A DNA stretch of 52,454 nt, taken from Streptococcus pseudopneumoniae (GTDB lineage: Bacteria > Bacillota > Bacilli > Lactobacillales > Streptococcaceae). The translations under genes and the position numbers were made by a program. The notes below the pieces were generated by a model that ran no database searches, was not told where the DNA came from, and saw only the letters and a program-made list of their open reading frames with translations. Below are positions 43,931-51,611 of the stretch, piece by piece (position 1 is the first letter of the stretch; each line of letters opens with the position of its first letter). The DNA lies in assembly GCF_001068775.1 (NCBI RefSeq), contig NZ_JWAJ01000090.1, positions 1 to 52,454 of the forward strand, written 5' to 3'.

Positions 43931-45811
43931 TTATTTTAAACTAGATTCAAAAGTTAAATCACGAATTCTAAGGCCTTCAAGATGATTTTCTTGTCTTTGA
44001 TTCAAAGGATTGATTTGATAGTTCCACCACCGTTCATCGGTTTCTTGATTGGCTAGGTACTTCCAGTTTGGATGCTTGGTTGAATTGTATTTTTTGCTTT
44101 TAAAGACAGGCATATTAGCAATTCGAACCAAGCATTCATGCCGTTTCATATTTCCGACTTCATCAGGTGTCATTAAATCACGAGCAATATTTTGATGAGA
44201 AAGGGATCCTGAACCTGTCTGGCCAAAGGAACGACTAGTATTTCGAACATCAATGGTTTGTTTACCGAGTAATCCACTCATAAATTTAAAGGTGTCTTCA
44301 TCATTCCCACCTAAGTAGACTAAGCTATCACAGTTCCCAAGAATGGTTTTCCAAGCTTCTTTTTCTTTATAGAGCCCTTGAAGTTGGGCAATATTTTGAA
44401 GAATGGGAACGAGACTCATATTTCGAGAACGGACTGTTGAGGTTTGTTCAGCAAAATCTGGGATTTCTCCGATATTTGCGAACTCATCTAAGTAAACTCT
44501 CACATGAAGAGGCAATTGACCCTTAAAATCAATATCTGCTTGTCTTGTTAGGGTTTGAAATACGGTTGAAAAAAAGAGGGCTGAAAGAAAGCGAAAGGTA
44601 CTATCGTTATCTGGGATAACTAAGTAAACCATTGATTTTTCCTTGCCCCATGTCTTCATATCAAGGGTATCTCTTTTGGTCAAATCCATGACACTTTGAA
44701 TATTGAAGAGGGCAAATTTAGCAGTGGTTACAGCTATAACAGAATCCAGAGTCTTATCCTTATAATTTTGGAAATCTGCCCAATTTCGCATGGTAAAATT
44801 TTCAGTTCCATACTTTTTAGCATAATTTTCAAATAGAATTTCTAAGACACTTTTTTCTTGGTTTTCACCCTTAGATAAGTGTTTAATGAGTTTTGAGATT
44901 TCAGCAAAACTTGGATAACGCCCTCGTTTTTTTCGCTCTTCCACTTCTTTTTTTTGACGTTTCAACAAGTTTTGATATTCCTTTTGACTTAAACGACTTT
45001 CTTCTATGAGCTGTTCTCTTGTTTTAGGTGGGTTATAGAAATCGACCAAGTAGGAGGCTAAAGCTCGTACCAAAGTCATAGAAGCTTCATCCCAAAATGG
45101 GTCACTTCGGGAGCCAGAGCCTTTGGTGTTATTGAAATAAACCGTCAGCATGCGATTCAAATCATTTTCTGTCTCTATATAGCGAAAAGGATTGAAGCCA
45201 TCTGAGTTCTTCATATTGACTAAATCTAGCACCTTTACTTGGTAGCCATGTTCCAAAAAGAGTCTTCCTGTTTTCTCAGCTAAGTGATCTTTAGGATCCA
45301 CGACAATATTGGAACTATTCATCTGAATCAGATTGGGTTTTACAAAGCGAAATGTCTTCCCACTTCCTGAACCTCCGATCACCGCAATATTCTTATTTCT
45401 ATCATATTGGGGTATTTTTTTATCTAATAATGTCAAACGAACATCTTGTGCTAAGATCGTATCATGAGAAAATTCTTTACCGTAAAAGAGCTTCTTTTCT
45501 TTTAGAGTTCCAAAACGTGCGCTCCCGTATTCTACTCCTTCTCGGTATTGTTTTTTACCAGTCTCTAGATAGAGATAAACTAGTAACATCATCACAAAAC
45601 CTAGTAGAAAAAAAGCACTTGATTTTCCAGTAAAAGAAACATTCCATGGCGACTGAAGAACTTCATCTTGACCTTCCATCAGGAGATGAGTCCATTTATC
45701 TAAGCTATTGCCAGTATAGGAATCATACAAAAGCGTCAAACGATGAAAAAGATAGCCTAGTAAGATACCTAACAGTGAGAATAGTAGGAATTTCTTTCCA
45801 CTGTACATCAT
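43931..45811 (-). CDS. VirD4/TraG-type coupling protein
   Basis: This 626-residue protein has two N-terminal membrane segments (about 8-25 and 66-85), Walker A IGGSGSGKTF near 146 and Walker B VYLDEFANIG near 440. It couples the relaxosome to the secretion channel. The start overlaps the stop of the upstream PcfB-like gene by 4 bp. The C-terminal tail is charged. The same protein could in principle serve the IME relaxase, since the IME has no coupling protein of its own. Confidence 0.93.
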   Translation of the reverse strand: MMYSGKKFLLFSLLGILLGYLFHRLTLLYDSYTGNSLDKWTHLLMEGQDEVLQSPWNVSFTGKSSAFFLLGFVMMLLVYLYLETGKKQYREGVEYGSARFGTLKEKKLFYGKEFSHDTILAQDVRLTLLDKKIPQYDRNKNIAVIGGSGSGKTFRFVKPNLIQMNSSNIVVDPKDHLAEKTGRLFLEHGYQVKVLDLVNMKNSDGFNPFRYIETENDLNRMLTVYFNNTKGSGSRSDPFWDEASMTLVRALASYLVDFYNPPKTREQLIEESRLSQKEYQNLLKRQKKEVEERKKRGRYPSFAEISKLIKHLSKGENQEKSVLEILFENYAKKYGTENFTMRNWADFQNYKDKTLDSVIAVTTAKFALFNIQSVMDLTKRDTLDMKTWGKEKSMVYLVIPDNDSTFRFLSALFFSTVFQTLTRQADIDFKGQLPLHVRVYLDEFANIGEIPDFAEQTSTVRSRNMSLVPILQNIAQLQGLYKEKEAWKTILGNCDSLVYLGGNDEDTFKFMSGLLGKQTIDVRNTSRSFGQTGSGSLSHQNIARDLMTPDEVGNMKRHECLVRIANMPVFKSKKYNSTKHPNWKYLANQETDERWWNYQINPLNQRQENHLEGLRIRDLTFESSLK

Positions 45812-46296
45812 CTCACCATCTCTTTCTGTTTTACGGCTCCTTCTTGTCTAAAGGTAATTTGGGATTTAGCCTCATCAATTGCATCGTCTAATGACTTATC
45901 CATGGTAAAATCAGCTAATTTCTCCGGATCATTAACCATTTTTTCTAACAGATGGTCTAAATGATTGTCTAGAATCGAACGGTCTTTCGTGTAGAAATGT
46001 AGAGAATCCCCTTGCCAAGCGATGGCTAAAGGAATCTCTTCTTTCTCTAAAAAAGCTTTAAATTTCTCTATATCAATTGGTTTGTCTAAAAAATCTTTTT
46101 TCAGATTAATCGTATCAATCGAATAAGGAGATTGTAGCAATTCTTCTAATTTCTGCACCCCTATCTTATAGGCGGAATCCTGTGCTAAAGCCTGACGTCT
46201 AGACCATTCTAGAATCTTTAAGAGACTTCTTACAGTAAATAAAAGACTACGCTCTGCATATTGAACTGCCATTCGTTCCTGTTGTTCAGAGGACAT
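45808..46296 (-). CDS. PcfB-like (DUF3801) protein of the transfer operon
   Basis: This 162-residue soluble helical protein resembles DUF3801/PcfB, with FLEKEEIPLAIAWQGD and the following helices. In pCF10, PcfB and the coupling protein PcfC interact with the relaxase complex. It lies directly upstream of virD4 with a 4-bp overlap. Its start overlaps the 99-residue gene by 11 bp. Assignment is by length, position and a short motif, not by a full domain comparison. Confidence 0.72.
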   Translation of the reverse strand: MSSEQQERMAVQYAERSLLFTVRSLLKILEWSRRQALAQDSAYKIGVQKLEELLQSPYSIDTINLKKDFLDKPIDIEKFKAFLEKEEIPLAIAWQGDSLHFYTKDRSILDNHLDHLLEKMVNDPEKLADFTMDKSLDDAIDEAKSQITFRQEGAVKQKEMVR

Positions 46297-46585
46297 CTGA
46301 TGCCTCCTTCTTCACAAATAGCAGCTTTCCTTCTTTATAACGATAAGCTATCAATTTCTGACGTTGCTTAATCGACTTAACAACCTGCAGTAGATCTCTC
46401 GAATAAGGTTCTCGAAGAGTAACTTCTACTGCTTTCCCATCAACGATACCAACACGTTTAAATTCAATGTAGTCTTTTTTGAGATGTCCTAAGCCCATAC
46501 CAAAAGGAAAGTGATGAATCAATTGGATGGTACAACCACCTTTATTTCCCATTTGTTTCAAATCATACAAGTTTACTACCTTCAT
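46286..46585 (-). CDS. First protein of the transfer operon, unknown
   Basis: This 99-residue protein is basic, without signal or membrane segments. The central part IHHFPFGMGLGHLKKDYIEF is distinctive. The start has AAGGAG 8 bases upstream (minus strand) and lies at the end of a structured leader of about 180 bases. It overlaps the PcfB-like gene by 11 bp. Homologous small proteins lead the transfer operon in related ICEs. Function is unknown; a relaxosome or regulatory role is inference. Confidence 0.7.
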   Translation of the reverse strand: MKVVNLYDLKQMGNKGGCTIQLIHHFPFGMGLGHLKKDYIEFKRVGIVDGKAVEVTLREPYSRDLLQVVKSIKQRQKLIAYRYKEGKLLFVKKEASDVL

Positions 46586-46599
46586 GATTAACTCCTTTA

Positions 46600-46770
46600 T
46601 CTAGTTTGTCGCATCGTTTAAGTCTGGTAACGATAAACTCCGTGTCTGTTAGAAAATTCTCACACACGTCTTGTGCCAGTTGCCCTTCACAGGGGAATAC
46701 TCTCAGTCCCTACTTACACAGGCACGCTAATCAAGACGGAGTGGATTCAATTTTCAAAGAACAGGTAGCT
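46600..46770 (-). ncRNA. Structured 5' leader RNA of the transfer operon
   Basis: The leader between the -10 at 46778-46773 and the first transfer gene folds on paper into a multi-branch structure. P1 pairs ACTCC (46742-46738) with GGAGT (46641-46637). P2 pairs 46738-46733 with 46672-46667. A coaxial GTGCC/GGCAC pairs 46725-46721 with 46677-46673. A further hairpin is ATCGTT/AACGAT (46634-46629 with 46618-46613). No start codon with a ribosome-binding site lies inside. It may be a cis-acting control element; I do not recognise it as a named riboswitch. Confidence 0.6.
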
Positions 46771-46772
46771 TT

Positions 46773-46778
46773 ATTATA
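46773..46778 (-). promoter_or_regulatory. -10 element of the transfer operon promoter
   Basis: TATAAT on the minus strand lies about 190 bp before the first start codon. No good -35 is present at the usual distance, which suggests that an activator or extended contact is needed. Confidence 0.5.
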
Positions 46779-46863
46779 GATAAGAGTAGTTGAAATTTTT
46801 ATCACATTTCTTATTTTTCTGTAGAACTAAATTCATACTAAACAAAGATTTTGAAATAAAAGA

Positions 46864-46886
46864 CTAACATTGTTACATAACGTTAG
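46864..46886 (-). terminator. Weak terminator after the CPBP protease gene
   Basis: CTAAC and GTTAG arms (46864-46868 and 46882-46886) with some further pairing are followed by a T-rich stretch on the minus strand. It lies between the stop of the 46919-47506 gene and the transfer operon promoter. Confidence 0.45.
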
Positions 46887-46918
46887 CATTTCATTGCCCT
46901 AAAACAAGCTAATTTGGT

Positions 46919-47506
46919 CTAAAAAAGCAGCAAACTATAAACTAGTAGGTTCCACACCAAATGTAGCCCCATACTGCCCCATAAGTCCGATTTATAGCGT
47001 ACCATCCCTAAAAACATTCCCAAGGAAACATACAAACACCAAGCTAGAATGGTTCCTGGATGATGAGCTAAAGCGAACAAAACGCTTGTCAAAGCAACTC
47101 GAATATCTAATTTTCTGACCAAGTTCCATAAAATTTCTCGATACAAAAATTCTTCAACCATACTCGCATTGATTAAGAACAATAAAAATGAAAACCAAGG
47201 AACTTGATGTTGAAGTCCAATTAAGTTTGCTTGATTCGTGGTTCCTTGAGCATGAATCAGACTAAAACATAGACTTATAATCAGTAGACTAACGAATCCA
47301 ATACCAAGCCACTTTATCCTAATTTTCATATTGACCTTAGCCACTTGTTTACGTTGATCATACATCCATAAAAAAGAAATGAGTGACGAACCATAGAGAA
47401 TCTGTAGTATAGTTAACTCACCGATACAAAAAAATTTCAGTAAGTATAGGGATACCAATAGGACATTTACTTGTTGGAATATATATACTGGAATTATTCT
47501 TTTCAT
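46919..47506 (-). CDS. CPBP-family intramembrane metalloprotease
   Basis: This 195-residue protein has five to six hydrophobic segments. The CPBP catalytic signature is VEEFLYREILW (EExxxR, near 116-126), followed by FALAHHPGT near 143-151 with the second motif histidines. CPBP proteases include CAAX-type enzymes and bacteriocin self-immunity proteins. It is 3 bp after a small helical protein gene and shares the operon of the replication and methyltransferase genes. The substrate is unknown. Confidence 0.87.
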   Translation of the reverse strand: MKRIIPVYIFQQVNVLLVSLYLLKFFCIGELTILQILYGSSLISFLWMYDQRKQVAKVNMKIRIKWLGIGFVSLLIISLCFSLIHAQGTTNQANLIGLQHQVPWFSFLLFLINASMVEEFLYREILWNLVRKLDIRVALTSVLFALAHHPGTILAWCLYVSLGMFLGMVRYKSDLWGSMGLHLVWNLLVYSLLLF

Positions 47507-47508
47507 AG

Positions 47509-47742
47509 TTACCTCCGAAATAAATCTTCATAATCTAAATCTAATACCTGCACAATCCTTTCTACCCATGGACTTTGAGGCATTCGTTGTTCCATCTTGT
47601 AGTGACGAATCTTTTGATACAAGCGATTCAATTCACTTGGATAGTGAAACTCTCCCGCAAACATTTTTCTGGTTAACTCAATCCAGCTGATATTTCTTTC
47701 AGCCAAAATAATGGACAAGTTCTCCCAAAATCGTTCAGCCAT
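47509..47742 (-). CDS. Small helical protein, XRE-like regulator or antitoxin-like
   Basis: This 77-residue protein has helix-turn-helix-like spacing near residues 13-30 (LAERNISWIELTRKMF). The C-terminal helix VERIVQVLDLDYEDLFRR is a typical end of XRE domains. It could be a DNA-binding repressor for the operon. The gene lies 3 bp upstream of the CPBP protease gene and 12 bp after the Spx-like gene. The family call is moderate. Confidence 0.6.
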   Translation of the reverse strand: MAERFWENLSIILAERNISWIELTRKMFAGEFHYPSELNRLYQKIRHYKMEQRMPQSPWVERIVQVLDLDYEDLFRR

Positions 47743-47754
47743 ATTGCTTCTCCT

Positions 47755-48135
47755 TTAGTTAGATAAATAATGTGTTTGTGCCATGTAAATCAATTGTTTC
47801 GTATCTCTTGGCAATAGAGCTCTAGCCTCTTCCAAATTCAGATTTGGATAAACTCGCTTATTTGAAACCGCAAGAGGAAGTCTGATGGTTAGTTCAGGAT
47901 TTTTTAAAATCATCTCAACGAAATCCGTTAATCTTAGATTGTCACGGTTCTTAAATCGTAATAAATTGGGAGATAAAAATTCAAAACAATCTGAAGAATA
48001 GCTCATCAACTCAATTAATTTATCCTTTGTCATTTCAGAAATAGAATGAGGAGTGACCTCTATGCCATACTTTTGAAAGAAATCCAAAAGAAGTTGATTT
48101 CTTTGGCTATTTTTACTTAGATAGAGATCAATCAT
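47755..48135 (-). CDS. Spx/ArsC-like thioredoxin-fold protein lacking the CxxC
   Basis: This 126-residue protein has the ArsC/Spx domain pattern: MIDLYLSKNSQRNQLLLDFFQKYGIEV with helix and strand order, ending EEARALLPRDTKQLIY. The CxxC redox switch of Spx is replaced by KNSQR, so it should not sense thiols. Spx proteins bind the RNA polymerase alpha subunit. It overlaps the upstream gene by 8 bp. A regulator of ICE or host transcription is plausible. Confidence 0.65.
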   Translation of the reverse strand: MIDLYLSKNSQRNQLLLDFFQKYGIEVTPHSISEMTKDKLIELMSYSSDCFEFLSPNLLRFKNRDNLRLTDFVEMILKNPELTIRLPLAVSNKRVYPNLNLEEARALLPRDTKQLIYMAQTHYLSN

Positions 48136-48577
48136 GAGAGACCTCCCAAAGATTCGGTTCCATTTGATATTCTGAGACGATTAAGGAATCTAATAAATTT
48201 GCGAAGTTAATCGGTTTCTTGTCTTCATCATAAGCTTTTACAGTTACTTGGGTTGTAAATATTCCCTCTTTTCCCTCGGCTCGATAGCCTTGTCCATATA
48301 AAACAAAAACAAGATTCTGATGATCATCTACAAAGGCATCAGCTCCGTTCTTTATATCCTGACTTTCCAGGAATTCCATAATGTTTTGAAGATAGGATTC
48401 GTAAAATAGGGGGTAGTTGCGTTTTTTATGGTAATCATCTAAAAATGTCACCTCAAACTCACATGGATAATTGGGCATCAAAAATATTTGTTCATCCAGC
48501 TGTCTGATTTCTGCATCATGTAATTCTGTTTCTAATTCGTCACAATCTAGTATTGACTCTTTATTTAAAGCTTTCAT
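48128..48577 (-). CDS. Conserved ICE hypothetical protein, acidic
   Basis: This 149-residue acidic protein begins MKALNKESILDCDELETEL and has short beta-rich segments (EVTFLDDYHKKRNYPLFYES). It overlaps the methyltransferase gene by 17 bp at its start and the Spx-like gene by 8 bp at its end, implying co-translation of three proteins. No catalytic motif or membrane segment is visible. The role is unknown. Confidence 0.65.
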   Translation of the reverse strand: MKALNKESILDCDELETELHDAEIRQLDEQIFLMPNYPCEFEVTFLDDYHKKRNYPLFYESYLQNIMEFLESQDIKNGADAFVDDHQNLVFVLYGQGYRAEGKEGIFTTQVTVKAYDEDKKPINFANLLDSLIVSEYQMEPNLWEVSHD

Positions 48578-49919
48578 CTTTTTCCTCTATTTCTTTTAAT
48601 TTCATTGCGATTGCGGCAATCACAGGAACTGTTACGCTATTACCAGCTTGTTTATAGAGCTGACTATTACTAGAGACTTTTCTAGCAGCTTCAAAAGCCC
48701 AATCAGGAAATCCCTGCAGTCGAAAACACTCTTTAGGAGTGATTCGTCGTATCCTCAGACGGTAAAATTGTCCATCTATTAAGACACCGGCTACATGATA
48801 AACTTGTTTATCTTCTCCTTCATAGCTAGCCACTACTACTCCCATTTGCCCACTGGTTGTTAACGTATTCGCTATACCTTTTCCAACTCTACCACGACGA
48901 TACTGAGAACTTGGTCTCTCCAAATTGATTGAATCTCCTATTTCTGCTTGAGCATATCCTTTTTTCGTTGCCTCTCGGACTTTTAGAAATTGGATTGGTT
49001 CTGGAATCAGTATTTTGGGGATTTTATCTCCACCTTGCATCGTAGTCAGTGTTGGAGATAAGCCCTCACTTCCATAGACGCGACCAGTTTCCTTAAAGCT
49101 AGTTGGTAAATCTCCAACAACGACAATACCATGGCGATCCTGAGTATTTAAAGTAAACATTGGCTCTTGATTATCCTTGAAACGTCTACCATTTTGTCTT
49201 TTTTCTAATCTGTCTGGTGTCATACAAGGAATCGCAACTTTAAATCCTTCTCCTTTTCCACGAACTAAGGTTGGTGCAAGACCTTCTGAATAATAGACTT
49301 TACCACTCATTCCACTTTTTGATGGATTCAAATTCCCTAATATTTTTAAAGTCTCAGAGTTAGTTGCTTGACCTTCTCGTCTGAAAGGAAATAAGAGTCT
49401 GGTACCTCTCTTTCTAGAATGTCCGATAATAAACACCCTCTCTCTGTTTTGGGGAACGCCAAAATCCTTACTGTTAAGCACCTGCCACTCAACATCAAAC
49501 CCCAATTCATCAAGCGTGGTAAGGATTGTGGTGAACGTCCGTCCCTTATCGTGATTGAGTAGGCCTTTAACATTTTCAAGAAAAAGAAAACGTGGTTGGA
49601 TTTGTTTGGCCGCCCTAGCAATTTCAAAGAATAAAGTGCCTCTAGTATCTTCAAATCCCAATCGTCTTCCTGCGATTGAAAATGCTTGACAAGGGAATCC
49701 CCCACAGATGACATCGACTTTCCCTCTAAGTTTTTTAAATTCGTCATCTGAAACATCTCGTATGTCATGAAATTCTATTTCTCCTTTCGTTTGAAAAATG
49801 GACTTATAAGATTTCCTAGCAAATTTATCAATCTCACAAAATCCAATACACTCGTGTCCGACACTTTCCATTCCAAGACGAAAGCCACCGATACCTGAAA
49901 ATAAATCAATAAATCTCAT
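48561..49919 (-). CDS. DNA cytosine-5 methyltransferase
   Basis: This 452-residue protein has canonical C5 methyltransferase motifs. They are I DLFSGIGGFRLG (N-terminus), IV GGFPCQAFS near 73 with the catalytic cysteine, VI ENVKGLL near 112, VIII QNRERVFIIG near 157 and X QAGNSVTVPV at the C-terminus. No restriction gene is beside it, so it is probably an orphan enzyme that protects the ICE from host restriction. Recognition site unknown. The start overlaps the stop of the 33-residue peptide gene by ATGA. Confidence 0.93.
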   Translation of the reverse strand: MRFIDLFSGIGGFRLGMESVGHECIGFCEIDKFARKSYKSIFQTKGEIEFHDIRDVSDDEFKKLRGKVDVICGGFPCQAFSIAGRRLGFEDTRGTLFFEIARAAKQIQPRFLFLENVKGLLNHDKGRTFTTILTTLDELGFDVEWQVLNSKDFGVPQNRERVFIIGHSRKRGTRLLFPFRREGQATNSETLKILGNLNPSKSGMSGKVYYSEGLAPTLVRGKGEGFKVAIPCMTPDRLEKRQNGRRFKDNQEPMFTLNTQDRHGIVVVGDLPTSFKETGRVYGSEGLSPTLTTMQGGDKIPKILIPEPIQFLKVREATKKGYAQAEIGDSINLERPSSQYRRGRVGKGIANTLTTSGQMGVVVASYEGEDKQVYHVAGVLIDGQFYRLRIRRITPKECFRLQGFPDWAFEAARKVSSNSQLYKQAGNSVTVPVIAAIAMKLKEIEEKDESFK

Positions 49920-50017
49920 TTCTTTATCACCCCTTTCTTATCGACTATCATTGTCAGAACTGTCACTCCACTTGAAATGACAATAAGCATAACTAATATC
50001 CACTCGATTGGCGACAT
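49916..50017 (-). CDS. 33-residue membrane peptide upstream of the methyltransferase
   Basis: A short frame from 50017 encodes MSPIEWILVMLIVISSGVTV followed by LTMIVDKKGVIKK, a single membrane segment with a basic tail. AGGAGG lies 7 bases upstream. It starts right after the stop of the RepA-like gene, and its own stop overlaps the methyltransferase start. This tight arrangement suggests a real gene. The function is unknown. Confidence 0.65.
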   Translation of the reverse strand: MSPIEWILVMLIVISSGVTVLTMIVDKKGVIKK

Positions 50018-50797
50018 TTAACCACCTCCTTTTCTAACACGGTTATTCCAAACGGAATACAAGCCGTTAAACACAAATTCAGCAAGTACTTCCGCTCGTC
50101 TAACAAAGCGAACATTGTCAAGAGCATATTGATAGATTCTCTCAAAATCAGTCATAGCTATATCACTGGCTGTTTCAGAAAAACCCTCTCGTCTAAATTG
50201 ATCTTGTACTAATCCCCAAATATAATCTCGATCATATTTTGTGACCTTTTCTACTTTTCTTCTCAAAATAGGTTGAGAATTCCTTTCTTCCTCATCCTCA
50301 ATAAATAAAGAATCAGTCTCACTATATTTAGTCTCACTAACTTCAGTCTCACTAGGGGCTGAATAAGAGACGGGGGCCGTTTCATTTTCATCCTGCCCTA
50401 GTCTTTTTTTAACACTAGGCCTGTTCGAACTAGCTACTGGGGTAGAAGACAACTCCCCTAAATAAATCTTATTAGCTAGTCTCCCTTTCTCACTTGAAGA
50501 CTGTTGGACTTCATCAATTAAGTCATATTCTTTAAGAGTTTTTTTGATGGACAGTAATTTTGACTTCGAACAACCTAATAGCCTCATCAGTTTAGAATTA
50601 GAAAATACTAAATAAACCGCTCCTTCTTCATCTATCCAACCACGACTGAGAGATAATTCTAAACGATCCTTTAAAATAGAATAAGCTACCTTTACTTCTA
50701 GTTTCATATCCATATATTTCTCATCCTCAAAAAGAATTTTAGGTAATTTGTAATACCGTTCTGAAGTTTGGTATTGATTTGCGGTTATTCGTTTCAT
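50018..50797 (-). CDS. RepA-like replication initiator (RepA_N type)
   Basis: This 259-residue protein has the RepA_N-type N-terminal domain (about 8-110, with YYKLPKILFEDEKYMDM and SNSKLMRLLGCSKSKL as the helix-turn-helix). A variable acidic middle follows, then a C-terminal helical part. Such proteins in ICEs support replication of the excised circle. It overlaps the 57-residue gene by 4 bp. The methyltransferase and others follow it in one operon. Confidence 0.85.
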   Translation of the reverse strand: MKRITANQYQTSERYYKLPKILFEDEKYMDMKLEVKVAYSILKDRLELSLSRGWIDEEGAVYLVFSNSKLMRLLGCSKSKLLSIKKTLKEYDLIDEVQQSSSEKGRLANKIYLGELSSTPVASSNRPSVKKRLGQDENETAPVSYSAPSETEVSETKYSETDSLFIEDEEERNSQPILRRKVEKVTKYDRDYIWGLVQDQFRREGFSETASDIAMTDFERIYQYALDNVRFVRRAEVLAEFVFNGLYSVWNNRVRKGGG

Positions 50798-50967
50798 AGC
50801 GCTCCTCCAAGTTCTTTGAGTATTAAATCTCCACTTGATTCCAATCGAACCAATCCACTTTTTTCTAATTCAGCCATAAGAGAGATGGCTTCAACAATGT
50901 CAATTCCCATTTCACGTACTAAAAATGAAATGACAATATAGCGTGATGATTGTAATTCTTTTGTCAT
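50794..50967 (-). CDS. Small ICE protein at the right end
   Basis: This 57-residue protein starts at 50967 (MTKELQSSRYIVISFLV), where AGGAGG lies 5-10 bases upstream. It has a basic N-terminus and an otherwise helical chain ending LKELGGAL. It is the first gene of the repA operon and stops overlapping the repA start. No motif is recognised. A short helix-turn-helix-like pattern (IDIVEAISLMAELEKSGLV) hints at DNA binding. Confidence 0.6.
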   Translation of the reverse strand: MTKELQSSRYIVISFLVREMGIDIVEAISLMAELEKSGLVRLESSGDLILKELGGAL

Positions 50968-50990
50968 TTTCCCTCCTGAAAATAAAAAAA

Positions 50991-51015
50991 GGAGAACAAT
51001 ATTCAACTGTTCTCC
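50991..51015 (-). terminator. Hairpin and T-run upstream of the repA operon
   Basis: GGAGAACA (50991-50998) and TGTTCTCC (51008-51015) form a perfect 8-bp stem followed on the minus strand by seven T. It lies 23 bp upstream of the small first gene and could attenuate or insulate the repA operon from rplL transcription. Confidence 0.75.
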
Positions 51016-51036
51016 AAAATAATTTTATTAAAAAGA

Positions 51037-51070
51037 AAAACCCTGCCAAATTAATTTTTGGTAGGGTTTT
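51037..51070 (-). terminator. Terminator inside the ICE end, downstream of rplL
   Basis: AACCCTGCCAAA (51039-51050) pairs with TTTGGTAGGGTT (51057-51068), with one G-T pair and T runs. Because the ICE displaces the native downstream sequence, this probably now ends the rplJ-rplL operon. Confidence 0.75.
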
Positions 51071-51168
51071 TGGTAGGAAACTAAATTAATTTATCAGTTT
51101 CTAAAATGTGTTCACGATTCTAAAAGGCTGATACTATAGTATTCCGAATTCTAATTGGTATATGCCTC

Positions 51169-51183
51169 TTATTTAAGAGTAAC
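51169..51183. other. Attachment site (att) of the ICE at the 3' end of rplL
   Basis: TTATTTAAGAGTAAC is the 15-bp core reported for ICESa2603-family insertion in rplL. It holds the stop codon and last codons of the gene, so the protein is unaltered. Confidence 0.92.
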
Positions 51184-51549
51184 TGAAGCTCCAGCTTCTT
51201 CCAATTTAGCTTTGATTTCTTCAGCTTCTGCAGCTGCAACGCCTTCTTTGATGACACCTGGTGCACCATCAACAAGTTCTTTAGCTTCTTTAAGACCAAG
51301 ACCTGTGATTTCACGTACAACTTTGATAACGCCGACTTTCTTGTCGCCAGCAGCTGTCAATTCAACGTCAAATGAATCTTTAGCAGCCTCTTCAGCACCA
51401 CCAGCAGCAGCTACAGCTACAGGAGCAGCTGCAGTTACACCAAATTCTTCTTCGATAGCTTTTACAAGGTCGTTCAATTCAAGGATTGAAGCTTCTTTAA
51501 TTTCAGCAATAATGTTTTCAATGTTCAATGCCATTGTTATTTCCTCCAA
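51169..51549 (-). CDS. rplL: 50S ribosomal protein L7/L12
   Basis: This 126-residue protein has the typical L7/L12 layout: an N-terminal dimerisation helix ([20 protein letters not shown]), an Ala/Gly-rich hinge (about 38-55) and the C-terminal domain with [20 protein letters not shown]. It forms the stalk that recruits translational GTPases. Its last 15 bp are the ICE attachment site. GGAGG precedes the start. The hinge is Ala rich, as in streptococci. Confidence 0.98.
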   Translation of the reverse strand: MEEITMALNIENIIAEIKEASILELNDLVKAIEEEFGVTAAAPVAVAAAGGAEEAAKDSFDVELTAAGDKKVGVIKVVREITGLGLKEAKELVDGAPGVIKEGVAAAEAEEIKAKLEEAGASVTLK

Positions 51550-51588
51550 ATAAGTTTTAAAATTAGTTTTTTTATTTTTTTCGTAGCT

Positions 51589-51607
51589 AAGCTACGCTGC
51601 GTAGCTT
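51589..51607 (-). other. Intercistronic hairpin between rplJ and rplL
   Basis: AAGCTACG (51589-51596) and CGTAGCTT (51600-51607) form a perfect stem 4 bases after the rplJ stop. It lacks a T run on the transcribed strand, so it is more likely a processing or attenuation site than a full terminator. Confidence 0.55.
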
Positions 51608-51611
51608 AAGA

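Larger units (their letters stand above)
1..51183. mobile_element. Integrative conjugative element, Tn5252/ICESa2603 type, integrated at rplL (left end outside window)
   Basis: The gene set is a MOBP-type relaxase with two relaxosome proteins, PezAT, a TOPRIM protein, a VirB8-like protein, SNF2, lysozyme/CHAP hydrolase, VirB4, PrgI, VirB6-like, VirD4, a C5 methyltransferase and a RepA-like protein. This content and order match the streptococcal ICE family known to insert in the 3' end of rplL. The right boundary is the 15-bp sequence at 51169-51183. No tyrosine integrase is seen, so the other end must lie left of position 1. Cargo is inserted at four places: SIR2-HerA, Rgg-ABC, the nested tet(O) IME inside SNF2, and the bacteriocin plus GNAT block. 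Confidence 0.93.
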
